A DNA stretch of 64,000 nucleotides from Palaemon carinicauda (Eukaryota > Arthropoda > Malacostraca > Decapoda > Palaemonidae), in contig NC_090729.1 of assembly GCF_036898095.1 (NCBI RefSeq), positions 83,376,939 to 83,440,938 of the forward strand. Reading direction: 5' to 3'. A program made the translations under genes and the position numbers. Of this stretch, positions 40,325 to 55,400 are shown piece after piece. The notes under the pieces were generated by a model, which saw only the letters and a list, made by a program, of their open reading frames with translations, made no database searches and was not told the origin of the DNA. Within the stretch, counting starts at the first letter, position 1; the number at the start of each line of letters is the position of its first letter.

Positions 40325-43300
40325 AGCTTTTGGTCGGGTGGAGATTCGAACTCCACCTGTTCGGCTGGAAACCAAGCCTGCAGTAACCATACTGACTGAG
40401 CTATCAAGAGAGATAAAAGTTTATGAAAAGTCCTCGTACATATTCCTGTCAAATTCAGGAATCTATTCATACACTTGAAATAAACCCATCTCCACCATGA
40501 TAGCTGAATCGTAAGTTTTGCAACACATGGTTATTATAAATGAATATATATCACAAGCACACGTGATTTCAATCAATGTAAATATCACCCAAGAATTGCA
40601 TTTAATACCGAATTCTATCTTGGGAATATATATCCACTTGGAATTCATTTTATGGTAGCATCCTCTGGCCGGGTGGAGATTCGAACCCCCACCTGTTCGG
40701 CTGGAAACCATACCTGCAGTAACCATACTGACTGAGCTATCAAGAGAGATAAAAGTTTATGACAAGTCCTGGTACATATTCCTGTCGAATTCAGGAATCT
40801 ATTCATACACTTGGAATAAACCCATCTCCACCATGATAGCTGAATCGTAAGTTTTGCAACACATGGTTATTATAAATGAATATATATCACAAGCACACGT
40901 GATTTCAATCAATGTAAATATCACCCAAGAATTGCATTTAATACCGAATTCTATCTTGGGAATATATATCCACATGGAATGCTTTTTATGGTAACAGCTT
41001 CTGGACGGGTGGAGATTCGAGCCCCCACCTGTTCGGCTGGAAACCATGCCTGCAGTAACCATACCGACTGAGCTATCAAGAGAGATGAAAGTTTATTACA
41101 AGTCCTTGTACATATTCCTGTCAAATTCAGGAATCTATTCATACACTTGAAATAAACCTATCTCCACCATGATAGCTGAATCGTAAGTTTTGCAACACAT
41201 GGTTATTATAAATGAATATATATCACAAGCACACGTGATTTCAATCAATGTAAATATCACCCAAGAATTGCATTTAATACCGAATTCTATCTTGGGAATA
41301 TATATCCACTTGGAATTCATTTTATGGTAGCATCCTCTGGCCGGGTGGAGATTCGAACCCTCACCTGTTCGGCTGGAAACCATACCTGCAGTAACCATAC
41401 CGACTTAGCTATCAAGAGAGATTAAAGTTTATGACAAGTCCTCTTACATATTGCTTTCGAATTCAGGAATCTATTCGTACACTTAAAATGAACACATATC
41501 CAACATGATAGCTGAATTGTAAGCTTTGCAACACGTGGTTATTATAAATGAATATATATAACAAGCACACGTAATTTCAATCAATGTAAATATCACTTAA
41601 GAATGGCATTTATTACCGAATTCTATCTTGGGAATATACATCCACTTGGAATTCATTTTATGGTAACAGCTTCTGGCCGGGTGGAGATTTGAACCCCCAC
41701 CTGTTCGGCTGGAAACCATACCTGCAGTAACCATACCGACTTAGCTATCAAGAGAGATTAAAGTTTATGACAAGTCCTCTTACATATTCCTGTCAAATTC
41801 AGGAATCTATTCGTACACTTAAAATAAACACATATCCAACATGATAGCTGAATCGTAAGCTTTGCAACATTTGGTTTTTATAAATGAATATTTATCACAC
41901 GCACATGTGATTTCAATCAATGTAAATATCACCCACGAATGGAAATTAATACCGAATTCTATCTTGGGAATATACATCCACTTGGAATTCATTTTATGGT
42001 AACAGCTTCTGGCCGGGTGGGGATTCGAACCCCAACCTGTTCGGCTGGAAACCATGCCTGCAGTAACCATACCGACTGAGCTATCAAGAGAGATAAAAGT
42101 TTATGACAAGTCCTCGTACATATTCTTGCCGAATTCAGGAATCTATTCATACACTTGAAATAAACCCATCTCCACTATGATAGCTGAATCGTAAGTTTTG
42201 CAACTCTTGGTTATTATAAATGAATATATATCACAAGCACACATGATTTCAATCAATGTTAATATCACCTAAGAATGGCATTTAATACCAAATTCTATCT
42301 TGTGAATATACATCCACTTGGAATTCATTTTCTGGTAACAGCTTTTGGCCTGGTGGAGATTCGATCCCCCACCTGTTCGGCTGTAAACAATGACTGCAGT
42401 AACCATACCGACTGAGCTATCAAGATTAAAGTTTATGACAAGTTCTCGTACATATTCCTGTCGAATTCAGGAATCTATTCATACACTTGAAATAAACCCA
42501 TCTCCACCATAATTGCTGAATCATAAGTTTTGCAATACGTGGTTATTATAAATGAATATATATCACAAGAACACGTGATTTCAATCAATGTAAATATCAC
42601 CCACGAATGGCAATCAATACTGAATTCTATCTTGGGAATATACATCCACTTGGAATTCAATTTATGGTAACATTTTCTGGCCGGGTGGAGATTCAAACCC
42701 CCACCTGTTCGGCTGGAAACCATGCCTGCAGTAACCAGACTGAGTTATCAAGAGAGATTAAAGTTTATGACAAGTCCTCGTACATATTCATGTTGAATTC
42801 AGGAATCTATTCATACACTTGAAATAAACCCATCTCCACCATGATAGCTGAATCGTAAGTTTTGCAACACGTGGATATTATAAATGTGTATATATAACGA
42901 GCAAACGAGATTTCAATCAATGTAAATATCACCTACGAATGGCTTTTAATACCGAAATCTATCTTGGGAATATATATCCACTTGGAATTCATTTTATGGT
43001 AACATCTTCTGGCCGGGTGGAGATTCGAACCCCCACCTGTTCGGCTGGAAACCATGCCTGCAGTAACCATACCGACTGAGCTATCGAGAGAGATAAAAGT
43101 TTATGACAAGTCCTCGTACATAATCCTGTCAAATTCAGGAATCTATTCATACACTTGAAATAAACCCATCTCCACCATGATAGCTGAATCGTAAGTTTTG
43201 CAACACGTGGTTATTATAAATGAATATATATCACAAGCACACTTGATTTCAATCAATGTAAATATCACCCACGAAAGGCATTTGATACCGAATTCTATCT

Positions 43301-43340
43301 TGGGAATATACATCCACTTGGAATTCATTTTATGGTAACA
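40325..43340. repeat. Higher-order repeat D, copy 1 (9 monomers, 3016 bp)
   Basis: The marks GCTTTTGGTCGGG, GTCCTGGTACAT, CCACATGGAATGC and TTTATTACAAGTCC recur in order in the next two blocks. The spacing to copy 2 is 3016 bp at the left and 3006 bp at the right because copy 2 has a 10-bp deletion. Confidence 0.8.
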
Positions 43341-46300
43341 GCTTTTGGTCGGGTGGAGATTCGAACCCCCACCTGTTCGGCTGGAAACCAAGCCTGCAGT
43401 AACCATACTGACTGAGCTATCAAGAGAGATAAAAGTTTATGACAAGTCCTCGTACATATTCCTGTCAAATTCAGGAATCTATTCATACACTTGAAATAAA
43501 CCCATCTCCACCATGATAGCTGAATCGTAAGTTTTGCAACACATGGTTATTATAAATGAATATATATCACAAGCACACGTGATTTCAATCAATGTAAATA
43601 TCACCCAAGAATTGCATTTAATACCAAATTCTATCTTGGGAATATGTATCCACTTGGAATTCATTTTATGGTAGCATCCTCTGGCCGGGTGGAGATTCGA
43701 ACCCCCACCTGTTTGGCTGGAAACCATACCTGCAGTAACCATACTGACTGAGCTATCAAGAGAGATAAAAGTTTATGACAAGTCCTGGTACATATTCCTG
43801 TCGAATTCAGGAATCTATTCATACACTTGAAATAAACCCATCTCCACCATGATAGCTGAATCGTAAGTTTTGCAACACATGGTTATTATAAATGAATATA
43901 TATCACAAGCACACGTGATTTCAATCAATGTAAATATCACCCAAGAATTGCATTTAATACCGAATTCTATCTTGGGAATATATATCCACATGGAATGCTT
44001 TTATGGTAACAGCTTCTGGCCGGGTGGAGATTCGAACCCCCACCTGTTCGGCTGGAAACCATGCCTGCAGTAACCATACCGACTGAGCTATCAAGAGAGA
44101 TTAAAGTTTATTACAAGTCCTTGTACATATTCCTGTCAAATTCGGGAATCTATTCATACACTTGAAATAAACCCATCTCCACCATGATAGCTGAATCGTA
44201 AGTTTTGCAACACATGGTTATTATAAATGAATATATATCACAAGCACACGTGATTTCAATCAATGTAAATATCACCCAAGAATTGCATTTAATACCGAAT
44301 TCTATCTTGATATAAGTGAATTCATTTTATGGTAGCATCCTCTGGCCGGGTGGAGATTCGAACCCTCACCTGTTCGGCTGGAAACCATACCTGCAGTAAC
44401 CATACCGACTTAGCTATCAAGAGAGATTAAAGTTTTATGACAAGTCCTCTTACATATTCCTGTCGAATTCAGGAATCTATTCGTACACTTAAAATAAACA
44501 CATATCCAACATGATAGCTGAATCGTAAGCTTTGCAACACGTGGTTATTATAACTGAATATATATAACAAGCACACGTGATTTCAATCAATGTAAATATC
44601 ACCTAAGAATGGCATTTAATACCGAATTCTATCTTGGGAATATACATCCACTTGGAATTCATTTTATGGTAACAGCTTCTGGCCGGGTGGAGATTTGAAC
44701 CCCCACCTGTTCGGCTGGAAACCATACCTGCAGTAACCATACCGACTTAGCTATCAAGAGAGATTAAAGTTTATGACAAGTCCTCTTACATATTCCTGTC
44801 AAATTCAGGAATCTATTCGTACACTTAAAATAAACACATATCCAACATGATAGCTGAATCGTAAGCTTTGCAACACGTGGTTTTTATAAATGAATATATA
44901 TCACACGCACACGTGATTTCAATCAATGTAAATATCACCCACGAATGGAAATTAATACCGAATTCTATCTTGGGAATATACATCCACTTGGAATTCATTT
45001 TATGGTAGCATCCTCTGGCCGGGTGGAGATTCGAACCCCAACCTGTTCGGCTGGAAACCATGCCTGCAGTAACCATACCGACTGAGCTATCAAGAGAGAT
45101 AAAAGTTTATGACAAGTCCTCGTACATATTCTTGCCGAATTCAGGAATCTATTCATACACTTGAAATAAACCCATCTCCACTATGATAGCTGAATCGTAA
45201 GTTTTGCAACTCTTGGTTATTATAAATGAATATATATCACAAGCACACATGATTTCAATCAATGTTAATATCACCTAAGAATGGCATTTAATACCAAATT
45301 CTATCTTGGGAATATACATCCACTTGGAATTCATTTTCTGGTAACAGCTTTTGGCCTGGTGGAGATTCGATCCCCCACCTGTTCGGCTGTAAACAATGAC
45401 TGCAGTAACCATACCGACTGAGCTATCAAGATTAAAGTTTATGACAAGTTCTCGTACATATTCCTGTCGAATTCAGGAATCTATTCATACACTTGAAATA
45501 AACCCATCTCCACCATAATTGCTGAATCATAAGTTTTGCAATACGTGGTTATTATAAATGAATATATATCACAAGAACACGTGATTTCAATCAATGTAAA
45601 TATCACCCACGAATGGCAATCAATACTGAATTCTATCTTGGGAATATACATCCACTTGGAATTCAATTTATGGTAACATTTTCTGGCCGGGTGGAGATTC
45701 AAACCCCCACCTGTTCGGCTGGAAACCATGCCTGCAGTAACCAGACTGAGTTATCAAGAGAGATTAAAGTTTATGACAAGTCCTCGTACATATTCATGTT
45801 GAATTCAGGAATCTATTCATACACTTTAAATAAACCCATCTCCACCATGATAGCTGAATCGTAAGTTTTGCAACACGTGGATATTATAAATGTGTATATA
45901 TAACAAGCAAACGAGATTTCAATCAATGTAAATATCACCTACGAATGGCTTTTAATACCGAATTCTATCTTGGGAATATATATCCACTTGGAATTCATTT
46001 TATGGTAACATCTTCTGGCCGGGTGGAGATTCGAACCCCCACCTGTTCGGCTGGAAACCATGCCTGAAGTAACCATACCGACTGAGCTATCGAGAGAGAT
46101 AAAAGTTTATGACAAGTCCTCGTACATATTCCTGTCAAATTCAGGAATCTATTCATACACTTGAAATAAACCCATCTCCACCATGATAGCTGAATCGTAA
46201 GTTTTGCAACACGTGGTTATTATAAATGAATATATATCACAAGCACACTTGATTTCAATCAATGTAAATATCACCCACGAATGGCATTTGATACCGAATT

Positions 46301-46346
46301 CTATCTTGGGAATATACATCCACTTGGAATTCATTTTATGGTAACA
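43341..46346. repeat. Higher-order repeat D, copy 2 (about 3006 bp)
   Basis: It follows copy 1 in order. Near 44310-44317 it reads ATATAAGT between TCTATCTTG and GAATTC, where copy 1 and copy 3 have 18 bases. This is a private net 10-bp deletion that also destroys the CCACTTG run. Confidence 0.8.
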
Positions 46347-47790
46347 GCTTTTGGTCGGGTGAAGATTCGAACCCCCACCTGTTCGGCTGGAAACCAAGCC
46401 TGCAGTAACCATACTGACTGAGCTATCAAGAGAGATAAAAGTTTATGACAAGTCCTCGTACATATTCCTGTCAAATTCAGGAATCTATTCATACACTTGA
46501 AATAAACCCATCTCCACCATGATAGCTGAATCGTAAGTTTTGCAACACATGGTTATTATAAAGAATATATATCACAAGCACACATGATTTCAATCAATGT
46601 AAATATCACCCAAGAATTGCATTTAATACCGAATTCTATCTTGGGAATATGTATCCACTTGTAATTCATTTTATGGTAGCATCCTCTGGCCGGGTGGAGA
46701 TTCGAACCCCCACCTGTTCGGCTGGAAACCATACCTGCAGTAACCATACTGACTGAGCTATCAAGAGAGATAAAAGTTTATGACAAGTCCTGGTGCATAT
46801 TCCTGTCGAATTCAGGAATCTATTCATACACTTGAAATAAACCCATCTCCACCATGATAGCTGAATCGTAAGTTTTGCAACACATGGTTATTATAAATGA
46901 ATATATATCACAAGCACACGTGATTTCAATCAATGTAAATATCACCCAAGAATTGCATTTAATACCGAATTCTATCTTGGGAATATATATCCACATGGAA
47001 TGCTTTTATGGTAACAGCTTCTGGCCGGGTGGAGATTCGAACCCCCACCTGTTCGGCTGGAAACCATGCCTGCAGTAACCATACCGACTGAGCTATCAAG
47101 AGAGATTAAAGTTTATTACAAGTCCTTGTACATATTCCTGTCAAATTCAGGAATCTATTCATACACTTGAAATAAACCCATCTCCACCATGATAACTGAA
47201 TCGTAAGTTTTGCAACACATGGTTATTATAAATGAATATATATCACAAGCACACGTGATTTCAATCAATGTAAATATCACCCAAGAATTGCATTTAATAC
47301 CGAATTCTATCTTGGGAATATATATCCACTTGTAATTCATTTTATGGTAGCATCCTCTGGCCGGGTGGAGATTCGAACCCTCACCTGTTCGGCTGGAAAC
47401 CATACCTGCAGTAACCATACCGACTTAGCTATCAAGAGAGATTAAAGTTTTATGACAAGTCCTCTTACATATTCCTGTCGAATTCAGGAATCTATTCGTA
47501 CACTTAAAATAAACACATATCCAACATGATAGCTGAATCGTAAGCTTTGCAACACGTGGTTATTATAAATGAATATATATAACAAGCACACGTGATTTCA
47601 ATCAATGTAAATATCACCTAAGAATGGCATTTAATACCGAATTCTATCTTGGGAATATACATCCACTTGGAATTCATTTTATGGTAACAGCTTCTGGCCG
47701 GGTGGAGATTCGAACCCCCACCTGTTCGGCTGGAAACCATACCTACAGTAACCATACCGACTTAGCTATCAAGAGAGATTAAAGTTTATG
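46347..47790. repeat. Higher-order repeat D, partial copy 3
   Basis: About four monomers repeat the start of the D unit at 3005 bp from copy 2. It lacks the 10-bp deletion of copy 2 but shares CTTTTATGG, with one T fewer than copy 1, so the copies do not form a simple series. Agreement stops near 47800, where TCCTCTTAC becomes TCCTCGTAC. Confidence 0.75.
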
Positions 47791-48401
47791 ACAAGTCCTC
47801 GTACATATTCCTGTCAAATTCAGGAATCTATTCATACACTTGAAATAAACCCATCTCCACCATGATAGCTGAATCGTAAGTGTTGCAACACATGGTTATT
47901 ATAAATGAATATATATCACAAGCACATGTGATTTCAATCAATGTAAATATTACCCACGAATGGCAATGAATACTGAATTCTATCTTGGGAATATACATCC
48001 ACTTGGAATTCAATTTATGGTAACATTTTCTGGCCGGGTGGAGATTCAAACCCCCACCTGTTCGGCTGGAAACCATGCCTGCAGTAACCAAACAGACTGA
48101 GTTATCAAGAGAGATTAAAGTTTATGACAAGTCCTCGTACATATTCATGTTGAATTCAGGAATCTATTCATACACTTTAAATAAACCCATCTCCACCATG
48201 ATAGCTGAATCGTAAGTTTTGCAACACGTGGTTATTATAAATGTGTATATATAACAAGCAAACGTGATTTCAATCAATGTAAATATCACCTACGAATGGC
48301 TTTTAATACCGAATTCTATCTTGGGAATATATATCCACTTGGAATTGATTTTATGGTAACATCTGGCCGGGTGGAGATTCGAACCCCCACCTGTTCGGCT
48401 G
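47790..48401. repeat. Transition monomers matching 45443-46054
   Basis: This stretch matches monomers of D copy 2 at a shift of 2347 bp, seven monomers in place of nine, so two monomers were lost relative to the D unit. The tRNA-like segment near 48358-48362 has a short deletion (AACATCTGGCC in place of AACATCTTCTGGCC). Confidence 0.65.
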
Positions 48402-48719
48402 GAAACCACGCTTGCAGTAACCATACCGACTGAGCTAGCGAGAGAGATAAAAGTTTATGACAAGTCCTTGTACATATTCCTGTCAAATTCAGGAATCTAT
48501 TCATACACTTGAAATAAACCCATCTCCTCCATGATAGCTGAATCGTAAGTTTTGCAACACGTGGTTATTATAAATGAATATATATCACAAGCACACTTGA
48601 TTTCAATCAATGTAAATATCACCCACGAATGGCATTTGATACCGAATTCTATCTTGGGAATATACATCCACTTGGAATTCATTTTATGGTAACAGCTTTT
48701 GGTCGGGTGGAGATTCGAA

Positions 48720-48729
48720 CCCCCCCCCC
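48720..48729. repeat. C10 homopolymer in the tRNA-like segment
   Basis: Ten Cs replace the usual CCCCCACC of the T-arm region. The copy 4023 bp downstream has nine. This is consistent with slippage or with a sequencing-length error. Confidence 0.7.
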
Positions 48730-50714
48730 TGTTCGGCTGGAAACCAAGCCTGCAGTAACCATACTGACTGAGCTATCAAGAGAGATAAAAGTTTATGACA
48801 AGTCCTCGTACATATTCCTGTCAAATTCAGGAATCTATTCATACACTTGAAATAAACCCATCTCCACCTTGATAGCTGAATCGTAAGTTTTGCAACACAT
48901 GGTTATTATAAATGAATATATATCACAAGCACATGTGATTTCAATCAATGTAAATATTACCCAAGAATTGCATTTAATACCGAATTCTATCTTGGGAATA
49001 TATATCCACTTGGAATTCATTTTATGGTACCAGCCTCTAGCCGGGTAGAGATTCGAACCCCTACAGGTTCGGCTGGAAACCATGCCTGCAGTAACCATAC
49101 CGACTGAGCTATCAAGAGAGATTAGAGTTTATGACAAGTCCTCTTACATATTCCTGTCAATTCAGGAATCTATTCATACACTTAAAATAAACCCATATCC
49201 AACATGATAGCTGAATCGTAAGATTTGCAACACTTGGTTATTATAAATGAATATATATAACAAGCACACGTGATTCCAATCAATGTAAATATCACCTAAG
49301 AATGGCATTTAATACTGAATTCTATCTTGGGAATATACATCCATTTGGAATTCATTTTATGGTAACAGCTTCTGGCCGGGTGGAGATTCGAGCCCCCACC
49401 TGTTCGGCTGGAAACCAAGCCTGCAGTAACCATACTGACTGAGCTATCAAGATAGATTGAAGTTTATGACAAGTCCTCGTATATATTCCTGTTGAATTCA
49501 GGAATCTATTCGTACACTTGAAATAAACCCATCTCCACCACGATAGCTGAATCGTAAGTTTTTCAACACTTGGTTATTATAAATGAATATATATCACAAG
49601 CACACGTGATTTCAATCAATGTAAATATCACCTAGGAATGGCATTTAATACTGAATTTTATTTTGTGAATATACATCCAGTTGGAATTAATTTTATGGTA
49701 ACAGCTTCTGGCCTGGTGGAGATTCGAACCCCCACCTGTTCGGCTGTAAACAATGACTGCAGTAACCATACCGACCGAGCAATCAAGATTAAAGTTTATG
49801 ACAAGTCCTCGTACATATTCCTATTGAATTCAGGAATTTATTCGTACACTCGAAATAAACCCATCTCCACCATGATTGCTGAATCGTAAGTTTTGCTACA
49901 CGTGGTTATTATAAATGAATATATATCACAAGCACACAAGATTTCAATCAATATAAATATCACCCACGAATGGAAATTAATACAGAATTCTATCTTGGGA
50001 ATATACATCCACTTGGAATTCATTTCATGGTAACGGCTACTGTCCTGGTGGAGATTCAAACCCCCACCTGTTCGGCTGGAAACCATGCCTGCAATAACCA
50101 TACCGACTGAGCTATCAAGAGAGATTAAAGTTTATGACAAGTCCTCGTACATATTCCTATTGAATTCAGGAATTTATTCGTACACTTGAAATAAACCCAT
50201 CTCCACCATGATAGCTGAATCATAAGTTTTGCAACACTTGGTTATTATAAATGAATATATATATCACAAGCACACGTGATTTCAATATATGTAAATATCA
50301 CCCACGAATGGCATTTGATACCGAATTTTATCTTGGGAATATCCATCCACTTGGAATTTATTTTATGGTAACAGCTTCTGGCCGGGTGGAGATTCGAACC
50401 TCCACCTGTTCGGCTGGAAATCAAGCCTGCAGTAACCATACTGACTGAGCTATCAAGAGAGATAAAAGTTTATGACAAGTCCTCGTACATATTTCTGTCG
50501 AATTCAGAAATCTATTCATCCACTTGAAATAAACCCATCTCCACCATGATAGCGGAATCGTAAGTTTTGCAACACATGGTTATTATAAATGAATATATAT
50601 CACAAGCACACGTGATTTCAATCAATATAAATATCACCCAAGAATGGCATTTAATACCGAATTCTCTCTTGGGAATATACATCCACTTGGAATTCATTTT
50701 ATGGTACCAGCCTC

Positions 50715-50796
50715 TGGCCGGGTGGAGATTCGAACCCCCACCTGTTCGGCTGGAAACCATACCTGCAGTAACCATACCGACTGAGCTATCAGGAGA
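50715..50796 (-). other. tRNA-like segment with intact A and B boxes
   Basis: The B-box complement is at 50726-50736 and the A-box complement at 50777-50788, again exactly 40 bp apart. The copy lies in the first 4023-bp unit and its counterpart is 4023 bp downstream. Confidence 0.65.
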
Positions 50797-52424
50797 GATT
50801 AAAGTTTATGACAAGTCCTTTTACATATTCCTGTCAAATTCAGGAATCTATTCGTACAATTAAAATAAACCCATATCCAACATAATAGCTGAATCGTAAG
50901 TTTTGCAACACGTGGTTATTATAAATTAATATATATAACAAGCACACGTGATTTCAATCAATGTAAATGTCACCTAAGAATGGCATTTAATACCGAATTC
51001 TATCTTGGGAATATACATCCACTTGGAATTCATTTTATGGTAACAGCTTCTGGCCGGGTGGAGATTCAAACCCCCACCTGTTCGGCTGGAAACCAAGCCT
51101 GCAGTAACCATACTGACTGAGCTAAAAAGAGAGATAAAAGTTTATGACAAGTCTTCGTACATATTCCTGTCGAATTCAGGAATCTATTCATACACTTGAA
51201 ATAAAGCCATCTCCACCATGATAGCTGAATCGTAAGTTTTGCAACACATGGTTATTATGAATGAATATATATCACAAGCAAACGTGATTTCAATCAATGT
51301 AAATATCACCTAAGATTTACATTTATTACCGAATTCTATCTTGTGAATATACATCCACTTGGAATTCATTTAAGGGTAACAGCTTCTGGCCGGGTGGAGA
51401 TTCGAACCCCTACCTGTTCGGCTGTAAACAATGACTGCAGTAACCATTACGACTGAGCTATCAAGATTAAAGTTTATGACAAGTTCTCGTACATATTCCT
51501 GTCGAATTCAGGAATCTATCCTTACACTTGAAATAAACTCATCTCCACCATGATAGCTGAATCATAAGTTTTGCAACACTTGGTTATTATAAATGAATAT
51601 ATATCACAAGCAAACGTGATTTCAATCAATGTAAATATCACCTAAGATTTACATTTATTACCGAATTCTATCTTGTGAATATACATCCACTTGGAATTCA
51701 TTTAAGGGTAACAGCTTCTGGCCTGGTGGATATTCGAACCCCCACCTGTTCGGCTGTAAACAATGGCTGCAGTAACCATACCGACTGAGCTATCAAGATT
51801 AAAGTTTATGACAAGTTCTCGTACATATTCCTGTCGTATCCAGGAATCTATTCATACACTTGAATTAAACCCATCTCCAACATGATAGCTAAATCGTAAG
51901 TTTTGCAACACGTGGTTATTATAAATAATTATATATCACAAGCACAGGTGATTTCAATCAATGTAAATATCACCCACGAATGGCAATTAATACTGAATTC
52001 TATCTTGGGAATATACATCCACTTGGAATTCAATATATGGTAACATTTTCTGGCCGGGTGGAGAGTCGAACCCCCACCTCTTCGGCTGGAAACCATGCCT
52101 GCAATAACCATACCGACTGAGCTATCAAGAGAGATAAAAGTTTATGACAAGTCCTCGTACATATTCCTGTTGAATTCAGGAATCTATTCATACACTTTAA
52201 ATAAACCCTTCTCCACCATGATAGCTGAATCATAAGTTTTGTAACACGTGGTTATTATAAATGATTATATATCACAAGCACACGTGATTTCAATCAATAT
52301 AAATATTACCCACGAATGGCATTTGATACCGAATTCTATCCTGGGAATATACATCCACTTGGAATTCATTTTATGGTAACAGCTTCTGGCCGGGTGGAGA
52401 TTCGAACCCCCACCTGTTCGGCTG

Positions 52425-55400
52425 GAAACCACGCTTGCAGTAACCATACCGACTGAGCTATCGAGAGAGATAAAAGTTTATGACAAGTCCTTGTACATAT
52501 TCCTGTCAAATTCAGGAATCTATTCATACACTTGAAATAAACCCATCTCCTCCATGATAGCTGAATCGTAAGTTTTGCAACACGTGGTTATTATAAATGA
52601 ATATATATCACAAGCACACTTGATTTCAATCAATGTAAATATCACCCACGAATGGCATTTGATACCGAATTCTATCTTGGGAATATACATCCACTTGGAA
52701 TTCATTTTATGGTAACAGCTTTTGGTCGGGTGGAGATTCGAACCCCCCCCCTGTTCGGCTGGAAACCAAGCCTGCAGTAACCATACTGACTGAGCTATCA
52801 AGAGAGATAAAAGTTTATGACAAGTCCTCGTACATATTCCTGTCAAATTCAGGAATCTATTCATACACTTGAAATAAACCCATCTCCACCTTGATAGCTG
52901 AATCGTAAGTTTTGCAACACATGGTTATTATAAATGAATATATATCACAAGCACATGTGATTTCAATCAATGTAAATATTACCCAAGAATTGCATTTAAT
53001 ACCGAATTCTATCTTGGGAATATATATCCACTTGGAATTCATTTTATGGTACCAGCCTCTAGCCGAGTAGAGATTCGAACCCCTACAGGTTCGGCTGGAA
53101 ACCATGCCTGCAGTAACCATACCGACTGAGCTATCAAGAGAGATTAGAGTTTATGACAAGTCCTCTTACATATTCCTGTCGAATTCAGGAATCTATTCAT
53201 ACACTTAAAATAAACCCATATCCAACATGATAGCTGAATCGTAAGATTTGCAACACTTGGTTATTATAAATGAATATATATAACAAGCACACGTGATTCC
53301 AATCAATGTAAATATCACCTAAGAATGGCATTTAATACTGAATTCTATCTTGGGAATATACATCCATTTGGAATTCATTTTATGGTAACAGCTTCTGGCC
53401 GGGTGGAGATTCGAGCCCCCACCTGTTCGGCTGGAAACCAAGCCTGCAGTAACCATACTGACTGAGCTATCAAGATAGATTGAAGTTTATGACAAGTCCT
53501 CGTATATATTCCTGTTGAATTCAGGAATCTATTCGTACACTTGAAATAAACCCATCTCCACCACGATAGCTGAATCGTAAGTTTTTCAACACTTGGTTAT
53601 TATAAATGAATATATATCACAAGCACAAGTGATTTCAATCAATGTAAATATCACCTAGGAATGGCATTTAATACTGAATTTTATTTTGTGAATATACATC
53701 CAGTTGGAATTAATTTTATGGTAACAGCTTCTGGCCTGGTGGAGATTCGAACCCCCACCTGTTCGGCTGTAAACAATGACTGCAGTAACCATACCGACCG
53801 AGCAATCAAGATTAAAGTTTATGACAAGTCCTCGTACATATTCCTATTGAATTCAGGAATTTATTCGTACACTCGAAATAAACCCATCTCCACCATGATT
53901 GCTGAATCGTAAGTTTTGCTACACGTGGTTATTATAAATGAATATATATCACAAGCACACAAGATTTCAATCAATATAAATATCACCCACGAATGGAAAT
54001 TAATACAGAATTCTATCTTGGGAATATACATCCACTTGGAATTCATTTCATGGTAACGGCTACTGTCCTGGTGGAGATTCAAACCCCCACCTGTTCGGCT
54101 GGAAACCATGCCTGCAATAACCATACCGACTGAGCTATCAAGAGAGATTAAAGTTTATGACAAGTCCTCGTACATATTCCTATTGAATTCAGGAATTTAT
54201 TCGTACACTTGAAATAAACCCATCTCCACCATGATAGCTGAATCATAAGTTTTGCAACACTTGGTTATTATAAATGAATATATATATCACAAGCACACGT
54301 GATTTCAATATATGTAAATATCACCCACGAATGGCATTTGATACCGAATTTTATCTTGGGAATATCCATCCACTTGGAATTTATTTTATGGTAACAGCTT
54401 CTGGCCGGGTGGAGATTCGAACCCCTACCTGTTCGGCTGGAAATCAAGCCTGCAGTAACCATACTGACTGAGCTATCAAGAGAGATAAAAGTTTATGACA
54501 AGTCCTCGTACATATTTCTGTCGAATTCAGAAATCTATTCATCCACTTGAAATAAACCCATCTCCACCATGATAGCGGAATCGTAAGTTTTGCAACACAT
54601 GGTTATTATAAATGAATATATATCACAAGCACACGTGATTTCAATCAATGTAAATATCACCCAAGAATGGCATTTAATACTGAATTCTCTCTTGGGAATA
54701 TACATCCACTTGGAATTCATTTTATGGTACCAGCCTCTGGCCGGGTGGAGATTCGAACCCCCACCTGTTCGGCTGGAAACCATACCTGCAGTAACCATAC
54801 CGACTGAGCTATCAGGAGAGATTAAAGTTTATGACAAGTCCTTTTACATATTCCTGTCAAATTCAGGAATCTATTCGTACAATTAAAATAAACCCATATC
54901 CAACATAATAGCTGAATCGTAAGTTTTGCAACACGTGGTTATTATAAATTAATATATATAACAAGCACACGTGATTTCAATCAATGTAAATGTCACCTAA
55001 GAATGGCATTTAATACCGAATTCTATCTTGGGAATATACATCCACTTGGAATTCATTTTATGGTAACAGCTTCTGGCCGGGTGGAGATTCAAACCCCCAC
55101 CTGTTCGGCTGGAAACCAAGCCTGCAGTAACCATACTGACTGAGCTAAAAAGAGAGATAAAAGTTTATGACAAGTCTTCGTACATATTCCTGTCGAATTC
55201 AGGAATCTATTCATACACTTGAAATAAAGCCATCTCCACCATGATAGCTGAATCGTAAGTTTTGCAACACATGGTTATTATGAATGAATATATATCACAA
55301 GCAAACGTGATTTCAATCAATGTAAATATCACCTAAGATTTACATTTATTACCGAATTCTATCTTGTGAATATACATCCACTTGGAATTCATTTAAGGGT

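Larger units (their letters stand above)
48402..52424. repeat. Higher-order repeat E, copy 1 (4023 bp, 12 monomers)
   Basis: Positions 48405, 49638, 49838, 50512 and 51929 reappear at 52428, 53661, 53861, 54535 and 55952, each 4023 bp away. The left limit lies just before the mark ACCACGCTTGCAG, inside the tRNA-like segment. The unit includes a C10 run at 48720-48729. Confidence 0.85.
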
